Positions 33,704 through 45,387 of a DNA stretch of 64,000 nt are shown here, piece after piece. The stretch spans positions 10,384,256 to 10,448,255 of the forward strand of contig NC_035171.2 of assembly GCF_001659605.2 (NCBI RefSeq), in the 5' to 3' direction. The DNA is from Manihot esculenta (taxonomy: Eukaryota; Streptophyta; Magnoliopsida; Malpighiales; Euphorbiaceae). The notes beneath the pieces were generated by a model. That model ran no database searches. It was not told the origin of the DNA and worked only from the letters and a program-made list of their open reading frames with translations. The position numbers and the translations under genes were made by a program. Position 1 is the stretch's first letter; the number at the start of each line of letters is the position of its first letter.

Positions 33704-34378
33704 AATGGATCAGATAAGAATATTGAGATATGGAAAATCAAAAAGTTGATCAAGGCATTGGAATCAGCAAGGGGTAATGGTACAAGCATGATATCTCTTA
33801 TTATGCCTCCTCGTGATCAAATATCTCGGGTCACAAAGATGCTGGGTGATGAATTTGGAACTGCTTCAAACATTAAAAGTAGGGTCAACCGTCAGTCAGT
33901 ATTGGCTGCCATTACATCTGCTCAGCAGAGGCTGAAACTTTATAACAAGGTTCCTCCCAATGGGTTGGTGCTTTATACTGGAACAGTTGTTACTGAAGAT
34001 GGGAAGGAAAAGAAGGTAACTATTGATTTCGAGCCTTTCAAACCTATCAATGCATCACTTTACCTTTGCGACAACAAGTTTCACACAGAAGCACTCAATG
34101 AACTCTTAGAATCTGACGACAAGTTTGGTTTTATTGTAATGGATGGGAATGGCACTCTTTTTGGAACATTAAGTGGTAACACACGAGAAGTACTTCATAA
34201 ATTTACTGTTGATTTGCCAAAGAAGCATGGGAGAGGAGGACAGTCTGCCCTTCGTTTTGCTCGACTTCGAATGGAAAAACGACACAACTATGTTAGGAAA
34301 ACTGCAGAGCTAGCCACGCAGTTCTTCATCAATCCTGCTACCAGCCACGCAGTTCTTCATCACTTAAGCAACAATTGA
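33704..34378 (+). pseudogene. Truncated, frameshifted copy of eRF1
   Basis: The 5'UTR exon (ending 31,887) and the large 5'UTR intron (31,888-33,703) are preserved. In the coding exon 13 bases are missing directly after AATGG relative to 41,314-41,331. The original ATG (33,705) now reads only 14 codons before a stop. The eRF1 frame itself stays open, uninterrupted from [11 protein letters not shown] through NIKS and GGQ to FINPATS. It then leaves the gene at 34,344 and ends at TGA 34,376-34,378. Against the intact copy I noticed only two substitutions in ~640 bp, both synonymous. That indicates a recent duplication. It lacks domain 3, and part of domain 2 downstream of GGQ. If expressed from an internal start it would be an N-terminal fragment only. 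Confidence 0.92.
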
Positions 34379-35129
34379 TATTTTATTGGCAATAATAAAA
34401 TTAAATGAATTCTATCTATCTTGAATTTATAAGAGATTATAAAAGGCATATTTATTTATATATTGTTTTGATTTATGGTAAACCGAATTAAAATATTTAT
34501 TTATATATTCTCATTCTTTTATAAAAGTAAAGTTATTTTTATTTTTTATTCGACTCAAATTACAGTAAATCTTTCGATAATAAAAAATAAATTAGTATTG
34601 AAAAATAAAATTTATTAATTATAAAAATAATTTAATAATAAAATAATATGCGTGACTAATATATTAGTAAAGAGAATATAAATTTTATTACTTTTAACTA
34701 TATCATTTATATTTTTTCAATTGAAAAAATAAATAAGTTTATGTTTACTAGGGTACACAAATTGTCTTGGATACGATTAGAAAGCAGTAACAAGTAATGC
34801 AATTATGTTACCCTTATTTAAAATCAAAGATTTTGTAAAAATTTAATTCAATTTTTTTTATTAATTTTTTTATTTGAAATGGAGCACTCAATTTTTTAAT
34901 TAAAAAAAGTATTTTAAAATAAAAAAATTAGGCATTATTTTATAAAAATTCATTTAATTTTATTTTTTATAAAATAAATATGCCAAATAAAATGTTGTGA
35001 TTATGAAAATTCGATATTCTATTTTCAGCAAATAATAAATGATTAAAGAGATCTTTATTGTTGTGCAAGTTTTGGGGCAATATTTAATATGATTTAATTT
35101 CTCTATATTATTAAAAATAATATATTATT

Positions 35130-35320
35130 ATCACTAATCGGTTCGGTTCGATTTTTTCAATTTTTTTCTGATCAAAATCAAACCGAATCGAAATAATTAA
35201 AATTTCTAAAATTAAAAATCAAACCGAACTGAATTTAATAAAAAATCGAACCGAATTTTTAAATTAATCCGATTCGATCGATTTTTTCGATTTAAACCGA
35301 ATACTGCTCACCCTTATTTA
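35130..35320. repeat. AACCGAA/TTCGGTT-rich dispersed repeat, copy B only
   Basis: This is a cluster of CGGTTCGGTTCG, AAACCGAATCGAA, 'CGAACCGAAT' and 'AAACCGAATA', in both orientations, so the block can fold on itself. It ends 'CTGCTCACCC'. It resembles a widespread class of short plant non-coding repeats, but I cannot name the family. It is missing from copy A. Confidence 0.55.
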
Positions 35321-38300
35321 CAGACTTAATTTAGTGGTAAGTATTTAAAATTCTATTAAGTTAATATTCTGATATGAATAATATATTAGAATTCTACCAA
35401 GAATTATAAGGTGTTTGAATAATTAACATGATTTGAATTATTGAGATCCGTATTTAATATATTTTAATATCTATATTTTTTTTGAAAAATGTTAAATAAT
35501 AATTTTAAATTTAGAATAATAAAATATTAACTCTATATTTTATTTATTAAAAATTTAATTATTATAATTAATATAATAAAAAATACGTGATTAGCAGTAT
35601 AATTAAATATAAAAATAAAAGATATTTACCTTAAGAATTGTTGTTTTTAAAATTCGTTGCTTTAAAGGAGGGAAAAAGGCCCAAAAAAAAAAAAAAATGT
35701 TATCCTTGTTTGTTTTCATAGCCTCACAAGATCTCATTCACCCTTTGAAACTCCTCATTATGCTCAAAGCGCTAATGACAAGTTGTAGGTAGAATTCCTG
35801 AATCCATGCAGAGTAATAGATAAAGATGCGTAAAAGTAGCGGATTCGATTTGTTATTAAATTTAAATGAAAAATATGGATTTTTAAAAAATAAAAATATG
35901 ATATTGTTTTATAAAAAGTTCAGTATTTTTTAGATTAATAAAAGGATTTAGGCTTTGTATATTTTTTGAAATTAATTTATATTTAAAAAATATTTTTTTA
36001 TAGAAAATATTTTTTAAAAAATAATTTATTTTTTATTATTTTAATTTTAATTTTAAAAGTAAAATATATTAAATTTATTTTTTATTGTTTGATTTTAATT
36101 TTACAAATAAATATATTAATAAATTTATATAGAAAGGTGTAAATAAAATTGTCAAAAAAATATAAAATGACTTTCTATTTTTTTTAAAAAATTATTTTAT
36201 TTAAAATGATTTAATTTTTTAATTAAAATAATATTTTTCGTCAACTATTTTTTTTTAAATATTATAAATATAAAACTTTGAAAAATATTTTATGTAAAAA
36301 AAAGTATTAATAACAAATTTAAATTGAAAAGGGAAAAGGTGGGATTCCAAGAATGAAAAGCAGTATTTATTTCTTCAAACTCCACTAATTTTGAAATCAA
36401 TCACTAATTCCTGGATCAGTAACGAATTTAATAACAACTTAAATTTATTACTAAATTAAAAAGAAAAACTTCAAATTCTGATATAGTAATGGATAGAAGG
36501 CATTAAATTTTAGTAACGAGTTTCAATTCATTACTAAATCTGCAATTAATTTAATAAAAAATTTAAAATTCATTATTAATTTTATAAATAATTTTATTTT
36601 TTAAAATTAAAATATGAATTTTAAAATTTATTATGAATTTATTACTAATTAGTAATAAATTTGAATTTGTATTTAAAATTTATCACTATTCCTATAGATT
36701 TTTATAGTTTTATCTTTATATCCACAATCCTGTTACCGTGGAGTGAGGGATCAGTGATTTGCTATCAGTTTCATCTGTAATAGGTTTTCCTTTAGAAGTT
36801 CGGTGACTTGGTAGTCCAATAATAAAAAGAACAAATAATTATTTAATTTTTTAAATTTAGTAAAATTTATTAATTTAAAAAATTCGTTTTATTAAATTAG
36901 CTTTCTATTAACTTTAAATATTAAGTATTAATATAAATAAAATTTATTAGTTAATTTTTTAATTTTTTAAAAATTAAATTAATTAGTCTATTATTTTAAT
37001 TTTTTTGATAGATAGAAATTCAATTTCATTAGTTTGATTCTTGTTTTTCTTCTCAAGAACAAACCCAACATTATTTCAAAAAATAAAATAAATTAGTTTA
37101 ATGCTTAATCTTATCTATTTTTTCATTATTTTTTATATATCTTTTAAATTTTCAAAAATTTAATTGTCTTAATATTTATTTATTAATTTTTTATTTAACT
37201 AAAGACATTATTTTAAAATATAAATGTGCAAAATCTAAAGTTTAATTTTTTAATTTCACTTATATAATAAAATATAAAAAAATTATTATTTAGTTTCTAT
37301 AATATATAAAAATTCATTAATGTAAAAAATATATTAAAACATCTTTAATATTCAAAAATTTACTATTTAATTTTTTAATTAATTTTAATTATTAAATATA
37401 GTAAAAAATCTAAAATTCTCTTAATAAAAAAAATTAATCAGTAAATATTTTAAAAATTAAAAAAATTAATTAATAAATTTTTTAAAATAATAAAAATTAA
37501 ATATTAAAATACTTAACAGATAAAATTAATAAAAGAATTAATTAATTTTTTTTTACGTAATGGATATTTTAATATATTTTTTAAAATTAAATGATTAATT
37601 AATAAATTTCTTTAAATAAAAATTAAATAATAATTTTTCTAAAAAACAAGTGCATTAAGTATATAATAAAAGAAATAAGAGAAAGAAAGACACGTTTCTC
37701 AACTTTTTATATTTTCCAAATTGATGAGAAAGGAGTGTTATATTTATTAAAATATTTAAATATTCTATTTCCAAACCTTTTTGTTAGAATTTGTATAGTG
37801 CTTTATTTTTATTTTTATTATTTATAAAAAATATTTTTAAAATTAAAAAAAAAACCCACGAATATTTGATTGTTACATATTCTATTAAATCATTATTTTT
37901 TTATAATCATTATCAGATTATTATTATTAATAATTTCAAAAGTTTATTTTATCGACTAAAATTATTTTTAAATATATATCTATTTAATTAATTTATAAAA
38001 TATTTTTTTATTTTATTATCGTAAAAAAATTATTTAATTTTTATATTATAAAAATTCATCAATTATTTTTTTAATTTTAAAAAATACATTAAATTTTTAA
38101 TAAATCTATTAATTAATCTCTCTATTAGTTTTAATTTTTAAATATTTTACTATTTAATTCTATAATATAAAAAATTGATTTTTTATTTTTGTAAAAATAT
38201 TTATTTATTAATTATTCTTTTAAGTATTAAAGTATTTTAAATTTTTTGTAAAAAAAATTTATTACTTGATTCATATTATATGGTAAAATTTATTAGTTTA

Positions 38301-39169
38301 TTTTTTAATTTTTAAAATATATTAAAATATTTCTAAAGTATTAAAAATTTATTAATTAATTTTTTATTATTTTAACCATTACTATTTAATTTATGTAATA
38401 AAAAAATTATTAGCGGATGACTCAATTTTATAAAAACATTTGTTAATTAATTTTTTTACATTGAGGATATTTTAAATTTTTTTTATAATACTTAATAATT
38501 AAAATTAATAGTCGATAGATTTTTTAAATGTAAATACGTTATGATATATCTTTTAAAATTAAATGATTAATTAATAAACTTCATATAATATATAATTAAA
38601 TAATTATTTTTATTTTTACAATATTTAATGAATAATAAAGAGTTGAATATTAAATTTTTTAAAATCTTAAAAATATTTTTATATATTTTTTAAATCAATA
38701 AACTAACTAATGAATTTTACAATATTATGAAAATTAAATAGTAATTTTTATTATAATATTATATATTTTATAAAAATAATTTAATTTATTTTTATATATA
38801 ATTATTTATATCGTATTTAAAAAAAAATATTTTATTACTTACTTTTATATAACCCGGTAAAAATTTATTTTTATGTAAATAATTTTAAAAAACAGATTTT
38901 GAAAAATAAATAATAAAAATTGAAAACTATTTTTTAGTTTTAAAAAAATAAAAAATAAAAATCGTACAATGTTACTAAACTACCCTCAAAAGTTCTCTTT
39001 AAAACGTTTTCTTTTTAACTTAGGAGAGTATAATATTTTTAATTTAGTAGTTTTTTTTTTTTCTAATAATCTATCCAACAAATTAAATTTTTATTCTTTG
39101 CTTTCCTCTTGGATTTATTCTATTTTTGTTTCTCAGCATTTCTTCCCTACATTCCTTCCCCACAATTAA

Positions 39170-41313
39170 GCTTACAAATTCTCTATTGCTTTTGCGTGCC
39201 TGTCAAAGGACAGAGGATTAACTTTTACGTAAATTTCTGACAAAAAAAAGGGGGAAATTTTACGTAAATTACGTATGAGAACAAAAAATAACTATGAGTT
39301 GAGTGCGGAAAAGCACAGGCAGACACTGAAAAGTGAAAACCCTAAAGAAGCTCTTTGACTTGTCTGACTGTTTTGTGAGAGAAGGGAAACAGTGGGAGAG
39401 AAAACAGGATTTTCAATCCAATCCACCGTCACCATCAATCTTCTTCTCCAGGTATTATTCTTTTTGTTTCTTTGATGGGTTTTTGTTGATTCTTTTCCAT
39501 CTCTTTCACTTCTCTGATTTGTCCCGTCCTTCTTTCAGCTCTTGACTTTCTCTCTGTTATGATCTACTTACCTTTCTTTCTTTCTTTCTTTCTGTTCTGC
39601 TAGTAGAAACTGATCTCTCTAATTTATGTGCTTTGTAATTTTTTTAATGAATTCAATTTGATTAGGAAGATCAAAGTGCGAGAGGCTTTAAGATTTTGTT
39701 AGAAAATACTTTATTTGCAGACTTTGAAATGTTCAATGATGAGGGTCTTGATATGTAACATGATCTCTAGTTAGTTGAATCTAGACTCTAGACCTTCTAA
39801 GTTCAATATTTAATCTTATGTCATATTAAACAAAAAAAAAAGGCCTTTGTTAGCGTTGATGGCTTCGATTGGATTAGGCTTTAGTTTTGATCAGGAAGCA
39901 ATATTTTGGGTCAATCAGTTTATGAAAAATGCAGGTAGATAAGTACTAAAACCAATCTTGGATGCAGGCTCTTTCAGGATAAGATGCTGGTCTGTGGAAC
40001 CAGATATTCTGGTTTCCATCCCAAGTGGAGTCATTAGTCACTAATTTGACTTCGCTGGTTCAAAAAAGAGGGTAAAAGATCTACACAAGAAACTATCAAC
40101 TCAGCACCCTGCCCTTCCAGACAGCCCTAGTTATAACTTTTGTAATTGTCCTGGTGCCAATTTGTGAATACGGTGCTTGGAATCTCTTAACCAACAAATA
40201 TTTTACATTGAACATTAAAATTGTGAAGTGTTCTGATGGGATTGGCAAAATAAAATGAAGACTAGTAGACCATAGAATAGCATTTGAGAAATCTATGCAA
40301 GCTTTAATGTGATAGCCCTTGTGAAATGGAATTTTAGTGAGTTTTGAAATGCTGCGAACTCAGCTGTTCTAGAATACAGATTTGAAATAATCTGCCTCAC
40401 AAAGGTATAAGTGTTACTAATAATTCCAACTTGTGTAATATATTTTCTCGTAGCAGTCTGGTGGCTAAGACTACCATAATGATTTAACAATCATAATGTT
40501 GTTATGCCATTTGAATTGTAAAACGTTGTCTAGCACTATAGCTCATTTGTGCACAGCTCAAATGCTTAAAGATAAGGCATATACTTTGTTGGGTGGATCT
40601 TATTTCTAGTTTTAGAAATGTATTATGTGCCTTGACATCCATGTGGAAGTTTTCACTTTGATTTACTGTCTTAATATTTTGAGAGTTGTCATTGTTTATT
40701 GTATTATTGAAAAATTGCCATCAACATGTGTTCTCTAGTCTCTAGATGTCAGATTAGCCTTGGTTCCTTCAATAGTTTTATGTTTGCTCCACCTGTATTT
40801 CTATTCGATGCCATATCTTACCTTGTTCAAGCAATAGAATTGTTAGAAGTTGAGCAGGTTTCAGCTTTGCCTGTACCATGAACAATTTATTGATTTGCAT
40901 ATGTACTGATTTTATTGCCCGCTTTTGTTGTCAAATCTTTTCAAATACTTGAGATAAAACCGTAAAAGTAATAAACATCCTCAATAATTAATTTTCTTTT
41001 CACATTTATTTGTTCATAATTTTGTTATATGAAATACATATCATATAATCTTTGTAAGGTGAGAATATGTAGATAGGTAAACGAGTGTGTCTCGTTATCC
41101 CTATTACTTGGATTTCTACCAAATGCAAACATACACATTACATTGATTATAACTTTGTATGCGAAGTTCTCCCAGTTTTGGAAAAGAATATAATGATTTA
41201 TAAAATTCAAGATGTTAAAAGTTGCTTTTGTGTATCTTTTCTTTGACTACTTAATTGACCCTACAAAAGTTGCTGTTGTGGGGTACATCTTTCTGGTGTC
41301 TTTCTTTTCTCAG
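39170..41313 (+). promoter_or_regulatory. eRF1 promoter, 5'UTR exon and 1.86-kb 5'UTR intron
   Basis: A 5'UTR exon ends at 39,451 (CTTCTCCAG|GTATTA). The intron 39,452-41,313 ends TTTCTTTTCTCAG, two bases before the ATG. A telo-box sits at 39,337-39,345. Long first introns in the 5'UTR often raise expression of housekeeping genes in plants, which is a plausible reading here. The transcription start cannot be placed exactly. Frames at 39,333 and 40,293-41,210 are shadows. Confidence 0.7.
39337..39345 (+). promoter_or_regulatory. Telo-box AAACCCTAA, copy B leader
   Basis: Identical in sequence and context to 31,773-31,781. It lies about 107 bases before the 5'UTR intron donor of the intact eRF1 gene. 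Confidence 0.6.
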
Positions 41314-41314
41314 A

Positions 41315-42628
41315 ATGGCAGACGGTCATGAATCAGATAAGAATATTGAGATATGGAAAATCAAAAAGTTGATCAAGGCATTGGAATCAGCAAGGGGTAA
41401 TGGTACAAGCATGATATCTCTTATTATGCCTCCTCGTGATCAAATATCTCGGGTCACAAAGATGCTGGGTGATGAATTTGGAACTGCTTCAAACATTAAA
41501 AGTAGGGTCAACCGTCAGTCAGTATTGGCTGCCATTACATCTGCTCAGCAGAGGCTGAAACTTTATAACAAGGTTCCTCCCAATGGGTTGGTGCTTTATA
41601 CTGGAACAGTTGTTACTGAAGATGGGAAGGAAAAGAAGGTAACTATTGATTTCGAGCCTTTCAAACCTATCAATGCATCACTTTACCTTTGCGACAACAA
41701 GTTCCACACAGAAGCACTCAATGAACTCTTAGAATCTGACGACAAGTTTGGTTTTATTGTAATGGATGGGAATGGCACTCTTTTTGGAACATTAAGTGGT
41801 AACACACGAGAAGTACTTCATAAATTTACTGTTGATTTGCCAAAGAAGCATGGGAGAGGAGGACAGTCTGCCCTTCGTTTTGCTCGACTTCGGATGGAAA
41901 AACGACACAACTATGTTAGGAAAACTGCAGAGCTAGCCACGCAGTTCTTCATCAATCCTGCTACCAGTCAACCAAATGTTGCTGGGCTGATACTGGCAGG
42001 TTCAGCAGACTTCAAGACTGAGTTGAGCCAGTCAGATATGTTTGATCCTCGTTTGCAGGCAAAGATATTGAATGTAGTTGATGTCTCTTATGGGGGAGAG
42101 AATGGTTTCAACCAAGCTATTGAGCTGTCAGCTGAGATTCTATCAAATGTAAAATTCATACAGGAAAAAAGATTGATTGGAAAATACTTTGAGGAGATCA
42201 GCCAGGACACTGGGAAGTATGTCTTTGGTGTTGATGACACATTGAAGACTTTGGAAATGGGCGCTGTTGAAACACTCATTGTGTGGGAAAATCTAGATAT
42301 TAATCGATATGTTCTGAAAAACAGTGTTACAGGTGAAATGATTATACAACACTTGAACAAGGAGCAAGAAGCTGATCAGAGTAACTTCAGGGATGCAGCA
42401 AACTCTGCAGAGCTGGAGGTTCAGGAAAAAATGCCTTTGCTTGAGTGGTTTGCCAATGAATACAAGCGATTTGGTTGCTCACTTGAATTTGTTACAAACA
42501 AATCTCAAGAGGGTTCACAGTTTTGCAGAGGGTTTGGTGGGATAGGGGGTATTCTTCGCTACCAGCTGGACATTAGATCTTTTGACGAGTTGTCTGATGA
42601 TGATGAAGTTTACGAGGATTCTGATTAG
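41315..42628 (+). CDS. eRF1: Eukaryotic peptide chain release factor subunit 1 (eRF1), 437 aa
   Basis: eRF1 recognises all three stop codons in the ribosomal A site and triggers release of the finished peptide, acting with the GTPase eRF3 in the cytosol. The coding sequence is a single exon. The ATG at 41,315 follows the 5'UTR intron acceptor by one base and gives the family's normal N-terminus ([10 protein letters not shown]). Stop-codon decoding motifs are all present: GTS at 30-32, NIKS at 60-63 and YLCDNKF (YxCxxxF) at 124-130. The catalytic GGQ is at 182-184 within [17 protein letters not shown]. The acidic tail ends [10 protein letters not shown], the region that contacts eRF3. Full length agrees with plant eRF1 proteins. 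The upstream frame extension to 41,255 is intronic. The neighbouring copy at 33,704 is a broken duplicate. Confidence 0.97.
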   Translation: MADGHESDKNIEIWKIKKLIKALESARGNGTSMISLIMPPRDQISRVTKMLGDEFGTASNIKSRVNRQSVLAAITSAQQRLKLYNKVPPNGLVLYTGTVVTEDGKEKKVTIDFEPFKPINASLYLCDNKFHTEALNELLESDDKFGFIVMDGNGTLFGTLSGNTREVLHKFTVDLPKKHGRGGQSALRFARLRMEKRHNYVRKTAELATQFFINPATSQPNVAGLILAGSADFKTELSQSDMFDPRLQAKILNVVDVSYGGENGFNQAIELSAEILSNVKFIQEKRLIGKYFEEISQDTGKYVFGVDDTLKTLEMGAVETLIVWENLDINRYVLKNSVTGEMIIQHLNKEQEADQSNFRDAANSAELEVQEKMPLLEWFANEYKRFGCSLEFVTNKSQEGSQFCRGFGGIGGILRYQLDIRSFDELSDDDEVYEDSD

Positions 42629-45007
42629 GAAGTAGAATGATATGCAAAAGCCCATACCATTACCAGGGTGATGGAGCTTTGTTACTGCTGTTGCCTGAAT
42701 TTTCTTGTTTTGCTGCATTTCATTTGGATATGTAGAATGTTTCCCTGATTCCCCATTATTTGGGGGTAATTTTACCAATTTAGATAGTTGTCTGGGCGAC
42801 ATTCCTTAATTTTCAATTTATATCATAAAAATCTATAAATTTCAATCTGAGTATTATTATTATTTTTTTCACAAATTTTCTATATCTGATTGCTAAGAGA
42901 AATCAGGGGCAAAAGCAGAAATAAATATGTAGGGGCCAAAATTGAGATAATCATGATTAATAAAATATAAATTACAATTGTATTAAAAAATATAAATTTA
43001 ATTTTAAGTAATAAAAAATATCATAAATATTTCATACCACATTTTCAAGTCATTAGATTTAAAGTTCTGTAGAAAGTAAATAAATTTATTATGTCATTAT
43101 ACTACTTATGTTTTAGTTCCTACAATTTAGAGTCAATTGTAATTTTGAAAACAATAAAGTTTATAATATATATTAAAGAGTTAAATTTAAAAAAAAAATA
43201 AAACAAAAGTTTTAAGTAGGAATGTAAATGAGGAGATTATTTATGAAAATTAAAATGCCGGGAACTAAATCCGATTAAAAAATAAATTAAATTTGATTTA
43301 ATTCGAATTCATTTTAAATCAGATTATTATTATCCGAATAAAATTTAAACCCTTTAGTTTTATATATTTTAATTAATAATTTATATAAAAAATATTTTTT
43401 ATTAATAATTTTTATTTAAAAAATTTAATATTTCTAAAAAATATTTAAATTTTAATTTTTAAATAAAAAAATATATAAAAATTTATAAATATTATTATAA
43501 AATATATTTTTATATTAAATTAATTATTTATATAAACATATTCAGACAGTGGACAATCTATGCATAAAATTCAAATCCAATCTGATCACGGATATTATTT
43601 TTTAAATTTAAATTTATTCCAAATCCAATTATAACTATTTAAATTCGTTGTATTAGAGTTGAATCAGATTGGATAATCAAAAATACTCGATCCGTTGCGG
43701 ATTTTAAAAATTTAAGTTTATAAATAGTTTATAATTATAATAAATATTAATTGTGAAATATTGATTTATAAGATAAAAAAACTTTTTTTTGCCAAACAAG
43801 TTGTATTTTTAGCTTCATTATTTGATCTATTTTTATAATTAATGATAAAATTAATGTTAAATAAGTTATATTGCACAACTCATTTCTAAAATAAGAAAAA
43901 TATGGAATGATTTGATGGATAAATTCTGTGGTATTTAAGTCAATAAACTATTTAAGTATATATTTAATAAAAAAATAAATAATAAAATAGATTTACATAT
44001 TTAAAGATTGTCGGTGTATATAATTTGTTGGAAGTCTTATCATAAACATATTTAATTAAATTTTTTTATAAATTTTTATTTGAAATAAAAAAATTTAAAA
44101 TATTTTAACTTAAAATTTTTTTATTATATATAAAAATAAAATCATAAATAATTTTATAAAAATTTATTTAAATTTTTTCTTGTAAAATTATTAGTGTGTT
44201 AAATAAAGGGTAAAAAAAATCATTAATATTGCTAAATGCCAACAATTTACTTTATTAGTATATTTAATTAAATTTCTGTTTATTATGAAAAATAATTTAT
44301 ATTATCTTATAAAAAAGTATTTTCTATGAAAAAAAATTATCCAACAAAACGACTTATTTTTTTTGCTTGATTTTAATTTAAAAAATAAAATTTATTTATA
44401 AATTTATATATAAAAATTTTAATAAAATTTTAAAATACAGAATATAACTTTTTTAAAATAATTTATTTTTTATTTTGATAAAAAAATAATTTTCATTAAT
44501 TAATTTTTTAAATACTTTAAACATAAAAAAATATAAAAAATAATTTTTTAAAAAATGATTTTCGTTAAACAAAAAGAGCCTAAATTAATAAATTATTTTT
44601 CATATTTCATTATCTTTTATATGACATAAAAATATAAAATTTACGTTAAAGAATATAAATATATTAACATTTATTTTCATAAATATGAACAAAATTTATT
44701 ATTATAAAAAAATCTAGTTTTAGTTACGTATAAATTATCAATAATTCAATATTATCATTTTACCAAAAATTTAAATTATTTTTTAAAAAATTCATGTATT
44801 AAAATTTAATTAAATTTATTTTAAATTAAATCCTGAATCGACCCATTGAATCTTAAATCTTTGACCTCTATATTTATAGGTTCAATATTACGCTATGTTT
44901 AAAAACTTTAATGAAATGAAGCTAATAAATTTATGTTATTATTGTGTGAATTAAAATTATTTAATTATGTGCTACAAACATTTGATGTATTAGATTTATT
45001 TTTATCA

Positions 45008-45053
<46 letters not shown>

Positions 45054-45387
45054 TGAGTATTTATATTACAATTTAGAATTTTAAATTTTGAATATTCTAT
45101 GAAAAACTATTATTTATATTACTAATCTTTATACTTTTAGTTTATAATTTCATCACAGAATAGATTAATTCACTCATTTAATTTTAATGAATAATTTACT
45201 ACCTCAAAAAGATTATTGAAATCCATCAATATGGCCTTACGTTTTCTTGAAACTTAAATGCCCAGTTTTTTTGACGCAAAACAAACAGTAAATTTGGGCC
45301 CAAATCAAATGCTAAAGACAATTTCTCTATAGCCGATAAATTCTGATGAAGCCTGCTAGAGACATTCCACGTTACAATGTTGTAGCT
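42629..45387. other. eRF1 3'UTR, then AT-rich intergenic DNA up to ACS
   Basis: A 3'UTR-like stretch runs to about 42,840. The rest is very AT-rich with no coding signal; 43,250-43,700 has low-complexity 'AAATCCGATT' and 'AATCCAATCTGATC'-type repeats. The frame at 42,515-42,802 is antisense to eRF1 and has no domain. Confidence 0.65.
45021..45051. repeat. (TA)n microsatellite
   Basis: About 15 uninterrupted TA units, embedded in AT-rich DNA between the convergent eRF1 and ACS genes. Confidence 0.9.

Larger units (their letters stand above)
27078..34362 (+). repeat. Segmental tandem duplication, copy A (~7.28 kb)
   Basis: Co-linear with 34,363-~41,964. Both start with CTTAA..GCAACAATTGATATT and share the AT-rich spacer, the eRF1 promoter, the 5'UTR exon, the 5'UTR intron and the first ~217 codons of eRF1. 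Similarity is very high over the last ~3 kb and patchy, with indels, in the AT-rich part. Copy A ends inside eRF1 at 34,344, followed by an 18-base templated tail to 34,362. The AT-rich part (27,100-31,400) contains no gene I can support. Confidence 0.93.
34363..41964 (+). repeat. Segmental tandem duplication, copy B (~7.6 kb)
   Basis: This is the downstream copy of 27,078-34,344. It continues without a break into the rest of eRF1, so it carries the complete gene. It differs from copy A by indels. B-specific material lies at about 35,090-35,830 and 36,560-36,830, while the purine tract and the 83-bp doubling of copy A are absent. The stretch 34,379-39,170 contains no supported gene; frames at 37,791-37,991 and 38,969-39,169 are AT-rich accidents. 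Confidence 0.93.

Noticed and set aside
41255..41314. 20-residue N-terminal extension of eRF1
   Set aside because: It is in the 5'UTR intron, directly before the acceptor TTTTCTCAG. The family N-terminus [10 protein letters not shown] starts at 41,315.
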